This document shows, in pieces, positions 7,469 to 13,972 of a DNA stretch of 64,000 nt (positions within the stretch are counted from its first letter, which is position 1; the number at the start of each line of letters is the position of its first letter). The notes beneath the pieces were generated by a model. It was not told the DNA's origin. It searched no databases and saw nothing but the letters and a program-made list of their open reading frames with translations. A program made the translations under genes and the position numbers. Origin of the DNA: SIG575 sp045542485 (GTDB lineage Bacteria; Bacillota; Clostridia; Oscillospirales; Acutalibacteraceae); contig JAZQLC010000028.1 of assembly GCA_045542485.1 (NCBI GenBank), positions 9,151 to 73,150 on the forward strand. Reading direction: 5' to 3'.

Positions 7469-8893
7469 ATGAAAGAAGCAAAAAAAGACAGAGTACCACT
7501 CTTTACTATGCTGTGCCTTGCGGTGATATTGTTGATTCAGGTTGCCGCTTTTGAAGCAGCCTCGGTTCTTGGCTCCCATCTGGAATCATACAGAACAGTA
7601 GTTATAACCATTATGGGACTTATTATGTTTGCATTTTGTCAGTTTTTCAGAGAAAAAGAGTATTACAGAGCAGCACCGTATCTTTATGCCATTTGTGTGG
7701 CACTGCTGGGATTTCAGCTTATTACCGGCGACCCGTACTATCCGTACGATATGCGTGTGCTTAAGTTTGATTATTACTATATTTATTCATCAGCCTTTCT
7801 TTCGCTGACATATCTGTTTGTTGCCTGGTACATAGGCAGACAGAAACAATTCACTTTCAGAGAATTTCTGATACTGTCCCTTATGATGGGTGTTCCTGCA
7901 CTTCTGATAACTCTGCAAGGCTTTCCGTCGTTCGGTGCAGTTGCACTTATAGTTTATACTGTGACTATGTGTTATCTGAAAAAAGAAAAAAGGCTGAAAG
8001 TGTACAGTGTGTTTATTTTTCTGCCTGTTGTTCTGACACTTATATTAGCAATAATCTTTTTTGCCTCAACAGAGTATGGCAGAAACCTTTTTCAGCTGTT
8101 TATCACGAGAGGTCGCAGTGACGTTTTCGGAGAGGGTTGGGAGCGTCTTGTTGCAGACCGTATTCTGGAAGAAAGCAGAGCTTTCGGATATACACGCTTT
8201 TCAGGATTTTATGAGCTTATAACAGATTGGGACTATTACTGGAGCGGCTCCAACCTTGCTATGATACTTGCGATATTAGGTTATGTTCCCGTTCTTGCTT
8301 TGCTGGGATTCTTTACACTGCTTTTTATCCTTATTTTCAGAATGACAAGCAGAATAAACCAGAGCAGGTTTGCAAAATCCGTTGCATTGATGCTGTCCGT
8401 ATATCTTCTTGCAAAAGCATTGATTTCTGTTTTCGGTTTGCTCTTCCTTACAAGGGCGCCTTTTGACCTGCCCTTTATGGGAAGAAATACATCTTTTATG
8501 ATAACAGACTATATCGCTCTTTCGTTCATTATATCTCTTTACAGAAGAAGAGATGATAAATCTGCAACAGCAGAAATCGAAGCGAAAAGAACAGACGACG
8601 AGCACGTTTCGGTGGTCTCCGTAGTACGCGATTATGTAAATGATGACGAACAGGATATTGACGGATACTTTTGTCATAAGGATAAACCGCTTGAAAGAAT
8701 AAAGAGAATACTTCTCGGCGAAGAGGAAGACTTTCTTTCTGAAGAAGAGTTTTACAGAGAGATTGAAGAAATGTTTGAAAAGCAGAAGAAAGAAGCCACC
8801 AAAGCCGATTGCAATAAAAGTATTCCGGATGAAGACGAAACATACATACAGGACTCCGACTTCATCACAACGGATCCGGAAGAAGAGAATTGA
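7469..8893 (+). CDS. Divergent SEDS-family (FtsW/RodA/SpoVE-like) membrane protein
   Basis: A 474-residue polytopic protein with about nine or ten membrane segments (residues 10-370) and an acidic cytosolic C-tail of about 100 residues. The C-terminal half follows the SEDS pattern: QGFPSFGAVAL near 150 where RodA has the QPDLGT motif, SDVFGEGW near 217, ITDWDYYWSG near 251 with an aspartate where RodA has its catalytic one, and FDLPFMGRNTSFM where SEDS proteins have the PFISYGGSS loop. SEDS proteins polymerise lipid II glycan strands. Similarity is weak, so catalytic activity is inference; another polytopic family is possible. It lies directly upstream of a secreted Ig-like protein. Ribosome site AAAGGAG. 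Confidence 0.5.
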   Translation: MKEAKKDRVPLFTMLCLAVILLIQVAAFEAASVLGSHLESYRTVVITIMGLIMFAFCQFFREKEYYRAAPYLYAICVALLGFQLITGDPYYPYDMRVLKFDYYYIYSSAFLSLTYLFVAWYIGRQKQFTFREFLILSLMMGVPALLITLQGFPSFGAVALIVYTVTMCYLKKEKRLKVYSVFIFLPVVLTLILAIIFFASTEYGRNLFQLFITRGRSDVFGEGWERLVADRILEESRAFGYTRFSGFYELITDWDYYWSGSNLAMILAILGYVPVLALLGFFTLLFILIFRMTSRINQSRFAKSVALMLSVYLLAKALISVFGLLFLTRAPFDLPFMGRNTSFMITDYIALSFIISLYRRRDDKSATAEIEAKRTDDEHVSVVSVVRDYVNDDEQDIDGYFCHKDKPLERIKRILLGEEEDFLSEEEFYREIEEMFEKQKKEATKADCNKSIPDEDETYIQDSDFITTDPEEEN

Positions 8894-8918
8894 AATTTTT
8901 CCGGAAAAGTGGTATAAT
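8890..8918 (+). promoter_or_regulatory. Promoter for the secreted Ig-like protein
   Basis: TTGAAA (8890-8895) and TATAAT (8913-8918) with a 17-bp spacer. The -35 box overlaps the stop codon of the SEDS-like gene, so the next gene can be transcribed on its own. Confidence 0.65.
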
Positions 8919-8946
8919 CATAACGAATCAGAAAGGTGGTTTTGTT

Positions 8947-9552
8947 ATGAAGAAGATTTTATCTTTGGTACTTGTTTTATTGACTGTGCTTTCACTTTTC
9001 ACTGTTTCGGTATCTGCCTCAGGTGAGAAGGCTGAAACTGTCAGAATCAACATAACTGTTGAGGGGGCAGGTAAGGCGACGAAATCACTGACTGCCGGGA
9101 AAGGGGACAAGGTAAGTCTTTCCGTCAAGGCAGATGAACTTGCGGAATTTATCGGCTGGTATGAAGAGGGTGAGCTTGTCAGCGACAAAGAGGTCTACAC
9201 CTTTACGGCGAAAAATGACCGTGAGCTTGTTGCAAAATTCACAACAATGCAATCAGCGGATAATATTCACATCTTTATGACCTACAAGCGCAGGACCTTC
9301 AATATCAACGAACACCTGAATCTTCCTGAAAAAGGCAATTATACTGTTGTGTATGAGTCGTCGGATGAAGAGGTTGCAGTGATTGACGAAGAGGGTAATG
9401 TGAAAACAACGGGTGTAGGCGAAGCCGTTATCACATACACCGTAAAACTTGAAAACGGCAAGGAAATAACCCAGTCAATGGGAATCAAGGTTGTCTTTAC
9501 AATAAGACAGTGGTTTATCTACATCTTCCTTTTCGGTTGGTTGTGGTATTAA
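8947..9552 (+). CDS. Secreted Ig-like (BIG2-type) protein with C-terminal hydrophobic tail
   Basis: A 201-residue protein. The frame opens at 8890, but the ATG at 8947, preceded by GAAAGGTGG, gives a classical signal peptide (MKKILSLVLVLLTVL, cleavage near VSASG). Residues about 30-95 resemble an InlB B-repeat/Listeria-Bacteroides type fold (FIGWYEEGELV, ELVAKFTT); residues about 110-185 are a BIG2-like domain (VVYESSDEEVAVIDEEG, TGVGEAVITYTV). It ends in a very hydrophobic aromatic stretch, RQWFIYIFLFGWLWY, that probably anchors the protein in the membrane. It presumably acts at the cell surface; the function is unknown. Confidence 0.75.
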   Translation: MKKILSLVLVLLTVLSLFTVSVSASGEKAETVRINITVEGAGKATKSLTAGKGDKVSLSVKADELAEFIGWYEEGELVSDKEVYTFTAKNDRELVAKFTTMQSADNIHIFMTYKRRTFNINEHLNLPEKGNYTVVYESSDEEVAVIDEEGNVKTTGVGEAVITYTVKLENGKEITQSMGIKVVFTIRQWFIYIFLFGWLWY

Positions 9553-9565
9553 TTGAATAAAAGTC

Positions 9566-9600
9566 AAAGCACCGGGTGTTTCATCCGGTGCTTTCAGTTT
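9566..9600. terminator. Bidirectional terminator between the Ig-like gene and the GPH transporter
   Basis: AAAGCACCGG (9566-9575) pairs with CCGGTGCTTT (9585-9594). A-rich and T-rich sequence flanks both sides and the genes converge, so it can serve both strands. Confidence 0.8.
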
Positions 9601-11801
9601 TATTTTGTCTGTGGGAAATATTTTTCAATTTCATCAAGCTTTGCGTAACTTTCTGCCTGTGCAATAATTCTTTTTGAATCAAGATACGGCTTTACTGCAC
9701 GGCAATAGACAGTGTACTGATGTTCTTTGACCTTGATTTTCTGTCTTATAACAGATTTTGCCTTTTTGAATGAAGACAATTCATTTTTTAGTTCAGCGAG
9801 TATTTCATTGTTTTTATCTTCCTTGGCTTTCTTGATTTTTGCAGATATTTCAAGGAGATTTGCCTGAGCATCGTTTTCAGCATCGTAAAGTTCGTCAAGA
9901 GATTTTTTGTCAAACTCTTCAATGCCGTCAGGATAATACCTGGCAAGAGCCTTTTTGGCGTCTTTTATACTCTGAAGTCTGATAAGCAGATTTCTTCTGC
10001 GGTTGATTTGAGTTTCAGTATTACGGGGTAATTTCTTCGCCTCTTGTTTATCAGGCAACTGAGCATTGAGGAAACTTTCAGGGCCGCCTGAAAAGAGCAT
10101 ATATGATTCTCTCAGCTCTGCCTTACCTTCCTCTGTGGTGTATTTTCTCATTTCGTCCATTACGAACAGAGCAATTTCTTTTTCTTCTTTCGCTTTTTTG
10201 CTCTCATCCGGTGATGCGTTTTCACAGATTTTTCTTGCTTCGCGTATGATTTCCACTGCTTCAGCGTAGTCGTCGCTTATCCGGCCGTTTTCAGCGAAAT
10301 CTTCAAACATCGCTCTGATTTTCAGGACTTTGATAATTGCTTTCTGCTTTGTTTCCGTGAAATCGTAGAAGAAATAGGGGATAACATTGAGCGCAGCGCC
10401 GATTGCAGAGGCGATTATGAGTACGGAGCAGATGCTGATGAAATATGAACGGTCATTGAGAACATCGTAAACAATTGAGCCGTCATATCCCAAGGATATT
10501 GCGGTCTGCTTGTTAAGACCTGTTCTTTCGTAAATTGCGGGAAGTGCAAGGCCTGTAACCATTGTGATGCCGTTGCCGATAAGTCCCACTGCCGAGAACA
10601 TACCGTCGATTCTTTCGCCTGTTATGTAGTGCTGATAGTCACGGATATCTGCGTTGACGCTGGGACCAAGCAGATGACCGAGAGAGGTTATAAACTGATT
10701 GATGAAAGTGAATATGAGCAGAATCCATATTGCACCGGGCTTTCCTGCCTGTCTGATAACGGGGAGCATCATCAGGATGAATACGACGCTCAGTGCGTTT
10801 GTAATGATAAGTATTTTCTTTTTGCCGTATTTACGGATAAACAGAGGACCTACAAGATTAGGCCAGAATGAGGCGTTACTTGCGATTGCCGTAATCACCG
10901 AATACTCTGCTGCCGAACACGCATCCTGATAGTTATACATCCACTGCATAATGTTCTGGAAGCCTATTTCAAGGAAACCAACCCAACCTGCCAGTGAAAT
11001 AATCCAGAAATATTTGTTTCTTGCAACAGCCTTGAAAGCGTCAATGAAGCTTATCTGGATACGGTGAGTTTTAGCCTGAACAATCTTTTCTGATGTGTTC
11101 ACATAGATAATCATTGATACAAGGAAACCTGCAACGAGCATAGGGGGATAGAGATAACGGTAAATCCTGATATCGTAGAGTGTATCGTCACCTGTAATGA
11201 GTTTCGCCAGAAGCGGGAAGATGATACCGACTATTGATGGGGAAAGGTTTTCCACAACATATCTTATTGACAGAACATCTGAGCGTTCAATACTGTTGGG
11301 AGAGAGAACATTGATAAGGCTTTCGTAAGAATCGTTGAAGAAGTTGTAAAAAAACTGAAAGGCTATGTTGAATCCGAGCACTACGGCACATTTTGCAAAA
11401 AGCGTCATATTCTCATAGGGCATCCAGAGGAAAAGTGAGCCGAGAATGGCAGTGGGCAGCCCCATAGTTATGAGATAAGGACGGTATTTGCCTTTCATAC
11501 TTCGGGTATTGTCAATCATCTGTGCACGGATTGCAGTGAGAGGCACTGCCGTCAGCAGACTGATAATGTAAATCGCCTGTAAAGCCATAGGTGAAATACC
11601 GATGGTGTTGCCGAGGAGTGTGTTGCCTGTTGAAATTATCATCTGACCGAAGCAGTATGTAATAATTCTCACACCGATACCGCCACCTGCAAGGGAGGCG
11701 ATTTCTTTGTAAGTCATATATCTGTCCTTCGGCGGAGTTTTCCAGTATTTACGGGCAGATGATATGAAAAAACTGATTTTTTCCTTAATCTTCTTTATCA
11801 T
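9600..11801 (-). CDS. GPH-family (MelB-like) sugar:cation symporter with long cytosolic C-terminal extension
   Basis: A 733-residue protein. Residues about 30-475 form a 12-segment major-facilitator transporter of the glycoside-pentoside-hexuronide type; the loop DNTRSMKGKYRPYL matches the family's cytosolic motif, and IRDYQHYITGERIDG is the second one. Family members are usually about 450-480 residues. Here a further roughly 256 residues follow, highly charged and helical, with a probable coiled coil from about 600 to 730. The family imports glycosides or short oligosaccharides with Na+ or H+. It lies 12 bp downstream of a cytosolic GH30 on the same strand, which would cleave what it imports. 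The role of the tail is unknown. Confidence 0.85.
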   Translation of the reverse strand: MIKKIKEKISFFISSARKYWKTPPKDRYMTYKEIASLAGGGIGVRIITYCFGQMIISTGNTLLGNTIGISPMALQAIYIISLLTAVPLTAIRAQMIDNTRSMKGKYRPYLITMGLPTAILGSLFLWMPYENMTLFAKCAVVLGFNIAFQFFYNFFNDSYESLINVLSPNSIERSDVLSIRYVVENLSPSIVGIIFPLLAKLITGDDTLYDIRIYRYLYPPMLVAGFLVSMIIYVNTSEKIVQAKTHRIQISFIDAFKAVARNKYFWIISLAGWVGFLEIGFQNIMQWMYNYQDACSAAEYSVITAIASNASFWPNLVGPLFIRKYGKKKILIITNALSVVFILMMLPVIRQAGKPGAIWILLIFTFINQFITSLGHLLGPSVNADIRDYQHYITGERIDGMFSAVGLIGNGITMVTGLALPAIYERTGLNKQTAISLGYDGSIVYDVLNDRSYFISICSVLIIASAIGAALNVIPYFFYDFTETKQKAIIKVLKIRAMFEDFAENGRISDDYAEAVEIIREARKICENASPDESKKAKEEKEIALFVMDEMRKYTTEEGKAELRESYMLFSGGPESFLNAQLPDKQEAKKLPRNTETQINRRRNLLIRLQSIKDAKKALARYYPDGIEEFDKKSLDELYDAENDAQANLLEISAKIKKAKEDKNNEILAELKNELSSFKKAKSVIRQKIKVKEHQYTVYCRAVKPYLDSKRIIAQAESYAKLDEIEKYFPQTK

Positions 11802-11813
11802 AAAAGTATCCTC

Positions 11814-13166
11814 TTAAAAAACAAAAGTGGTAACGGACTCAGGTGAGATTGTGAAAGCCTCACCCTTATCTGCGTTTCTTTCGGTGAGATTGTTTTCTTT
11901 GTCGGTAACTGCCGTAAGACAATCAGAGGGGAGCTTGTACGCTTTTTCTTCCTTTGAGTAGTTTGCAACGATAAGGACAGTCTTTCCGTCTTTTTCAAAG
12001 GCGATAAGCTTTATTTCTTCGTCGTCGCAGAGAGCCTCAATGCGCTTTGCACCAACGGGAATATATTTAGAAAAATTACCTGTCACATATAGTCTTTTCG
12101 TGGTTTCATAAGTTTTCTTCTCAAGGTCAAGATAGAGTAAGCCGTCGTGGTAGTCATAGTGTGAACAGGCAATCCAGTGTTGCCAGGAAGTGACACCGAG
12201 GATAGTGAAATCTTCAATCATAACCTTTACATTTTCAAGGGCAGAGTCCATATCAGGGTTTTTACCGCCCACCATATGTGTCCATTCACTCATTTTTACG
12301 GGCAAATGGGGGTACTTCTTATCCATCCACTTGCGGTATCTTGTGAGAAATTTTATTCTGTCGTTGAAGAATGGGATAGGCTGATAGAGAAAATACGAGT
12401 GAAGATCAACTGCGTCAATACGCTCTTTAACTTCAGGGTATTTCATAAGATTTCTTGTGTACGATTTGTTGAACCAGCGTATGTCTCCGTTTTCAAGACC
12501 TGAAAGCTTCACATTGTCAAGGCTTTTTCTCTTGGCCATTTCTCTTGCGAAACAGCGCATAACCTTTCCTGCCTGACGGGGAGAGTAGTGACATCCCTCC
12601 TGACCGCCTGTCCATATCCAGTAAGGCTCGTTTATAGGAGAAAGATATTTTACGGGTACACCTTCCCTGACAAAATGCTCAGTAACATCAAGACAGTATT
12701 CAGCAAAAGGGAGATAGTTTTTTCTGCTGAGATTTGTTCTGAAAGGCTGATTCTTTTTCAGATGTGCCAGGCCGTTTTTAGTCAGGCGTTCAATGGGGGA
12801 ATTGACAAAAAGAATAACTTCGTCTGCACCGTCTGAAACAGCTCTTTTCATCATATAGACAGCGTTCTTGTCACGGGTAAAATCATATTTACCCTGACCG
12901 TCATCAAAGCTTTCCGTTCTTCTTGCAAAGTCAGAATATTCACCGTTTCCGCTGTGGGCAGAGCCTCCGCCGATGTTATAACGGTAAATGCTCATACCGA
13001 TGCCGTCGGTTTTACTGTACAGAATACGGGAGATAGCGTTACGCATTTCTTCTCCGTTTTCATCTTTGTTGTCCCAGGCGCCCACAAGCTGTGCCCACCA
13101 GGCACCGCTGGCACCTATGCCCTCAAAGGTCTGGTAAGTTTTTTCTTTGTCAAGTCGGATTTCCAT
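11814..13166 (-). CDS. Glycoside hydrolase family 30, cytosolic
   Basis: A 450-residue (beta/alpha)8 enzyme plus a beta side domain. It opens with YQTFEGIGASGAWWAQL, the GH30 N-terminal strand. YLSPINEPYW carries the likely acid/base Glu180 and VKMSEWTHM carries the likely nucleophile Glu294. There is no signal peptide, so it acts inside the cell, unlike most GH30 enzymes. Subfamily activities range over beta-glucosidase, xylanase, fucosidase and beta-1,6-galactanase; I cannot fix the substrate. GGAGG precedes the ATG. It overlaps DUF4186 by 17 bp and is followed at 12 bp by the GPH symporter. Confidence 0.88.
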   Translation of the reverse strand: MEIRLDKEKTYQTFEGIGASGAWWAQLVGAWDNKDENGEEMRNAISRILYSKTDGIGMSIYRYNIGGGSAHSGNGEYSDFARRTESFDDGQGKYDFTRDKNAVYMMKRAVSDGADEVILFVNSPIERLTKNGLAHLKKNQPFRTNLSRKNYLPFAEYCLDVTEHFVREGVPVKYLSPINEPYWIWTGGQEGCHYSPRQAGKVMRCFAREMAKRKSLDNVKLSGLENGDIRWFNKSYTRNLMKYPEVKERIDAVDLHSYFLYQPIPFFNDRIKFLTRYRKWMDKKYPHLPVKMSEWTHMVGGKNPDMDSALENVKVMIEDFTILGVTSWQHWIACSHYDYHDGLLYLDLEKKTYETTKRLYVTGNFSKYIPVGAKRIEALCDDEEIKLIAFEKDGKTVLIVANYSKEEKAYKLPSDCLTAVTDKENNLTERNADKGEAFTISPESVTTFVF

Positions 13167-13527
13167 AGTCTGCCTCCTTCAACTGCTTTTCAATCCACGC
13201 CATCAAGAGATTTACGATTTTTTCTTGCTGTATTCCGGTCAGAGGCGTACCTTTCGGTACTCTGTACCATTTTTCAAGACATTTTCTGCAACAACAGGCA
13301 CAGGCGTGTTGCGCGATGAAAACAGGATGCCCCTTCATAGGTGTCTGTTTTCCGTCATTTGGAATATATGCAGGTGCAAGGCGGGAAGAAATGAAGTCTT
13401 CTGCGTGTTTTCTGATTTCACAGAGACCTTTTTCTCTTACATATTCCTTGTCTTTTTCGCTGAGTCTGAATTTTCTGCGAAAGTCTGATTTGCTGAGTTT
13501 TGTGAGTGCGTCTTCAATCGTTGCCAT
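13150..13527 (-). CDS. DUF4186 family protein
   Basis: A 125-residue protein with the family core: KHAEDFISSRLAPAYIPNDG, KQTPMKGHPVFIAQHA, CACCCRKCLEKWY and IVNLLMAWIEKQL. The conserved histidines and the cysteine cluster (CACCCRKC) suggest a bound metal. The biochemical function is not known. It is the first gene of a three-gene minus-strand operon with the GH30 and the GPH symporter, overlapping the GH30 start by 17 bp. DUF4186 genes occur in many genomes without sugar genes, so its link to the glycoside pathway is only positional. Confidence 0.85.
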   Translation of the reverse strand: MATIEDALTKLSKSDFRRKFRLSEKDKEYVREKGLCEIRKHAEDFISSRLAPAYIPNDGKQTPMKGHPVFIAQHACACCCRKCLEKWYRVPKGTPLTGIQQEKIVNLLMAWIEKQLKEADYGNPT

Positions 13528-13530
13528 AAT

Positions 13531-13605
13531 TCAGTTTTCCACCATATTTCTGACTTTTCCGGGGTTGTAGCCGTCTCTGTCCTTGATGAGAACTTTCCAA
13601 GGTCT
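13531..13605 (-). pseudogene. Possible remnant: short protein-like C-terminal fragment
   Basis: On the minus strand a 24-codon stretch reads RPWKVLIKDRDGYNPGKVRN and then MVEN and a TGA stop. The composition looks like real protein, but a TAA lies immediately upstream in frame and there is no start or ribosome site. It could be the tail of a decayed gene, or chance coding in the 5' leader of the DUF4186 operon. Confidence 0.3.
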
Positions 13606-13630
13606 TTATAACCAAAGCTGTTACCTGAAT

Positions 13631-13659
13631 ATTATACCATAGTAAGCAGATGATTTCAA
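13631..13659 (-). promoter_or_regulatory. Promoter of the DUF4186-GH30-GPH operon
   Basis: On the minus strand TTGAAA (13659-13654) and TATAAT (13636-13631) with a 17-bp spacer. Transcription would start near 13624, leaving a leader of about 97 nt before DUF4186. Confidence 0.65.
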
Positions 13660-13786
13660 TCTTAATAATACTGTCTTGTACACGGTGGATTCAAGGAAAA
13701 CAAGGCATAATGCAGTGAAGATATTTCCATATACTGAGACATTACAATTTCTGCTTTTATTTTTTTGCTTTTTTTCTTTTTCGATA

Positions 13787-13815
13787 TTGACGGGCGCCGA
13801 AAAAAGTGGTATATT
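13787..13815 (+). promoter_or_regulatory. Promoter of the large surface protein gene
   Basis: TTGACG (13787-13792) and TATATT (13810-13815) separated by 17 bp. The start would be near 13822, giving a leader of about 150 nt before the GTG at 13973. Confidence 0.7.
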
Positions 13816-13841
13816 TTAATATGTATAATTTTGTGCAAACA

Positions 13842-13949
13842 AGGTTGGCTGTTTGCTGAACAGACAGGTCAAAACGCAAGTAGGTCAGATTGCGTCCGCG
13901 ATTCGGCAAAAAAACCGACCTCATTCAGAATTCTGTCGGGAGATTCCCG
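13842..13949 (+). promoter_or_regulatory. Potential structured leader RNA upstream of the surface protein
   Basis: AGGTTGG (13842-13848) can pair with CCGACCT (13915-13921), enclosing a hairpin CTGTT/AACAG, a hairpin ACGCAA/TTGCGT and a small CCG/CGG stem, so the 80-nt unit looks like a multibranched fold. A separate CGGGA/TCCCG hairpin (13937-13949) sits just before the ribosome site AAGGAG. I compared it by eye with c-di-GMP-I and -II riboswitch consensus sequences and it does not match either. A named class cannot be given. Confidence 0.35.
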
Positions 13950-13972
13950 AAATATTTTAAGGAGATGATTTT

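Larger units (their letters stand above)
13528..13972. other. Intergenic region with divergent promoters, a gene remnant and a leader
   Basis: This 445-bp gap is the only one above 300 bp. It holds a possible gene remnant (13531-13605, minus), a minus-strand promoter for DUF4186, a plus-strand promoter for the large surface protein, and a leader of about 150 nt that can fold. Each is listed separately. I see no complete additional gene. Confidence 0.7.

Noticed and set aside
13822..13972. A c-di-GMP riboswitch upstream of the surface protein
   Set aside because: The sequence ACGCAAG looks similar to part of the class I consensus, but the flanking conserved segments and stem order are missing.
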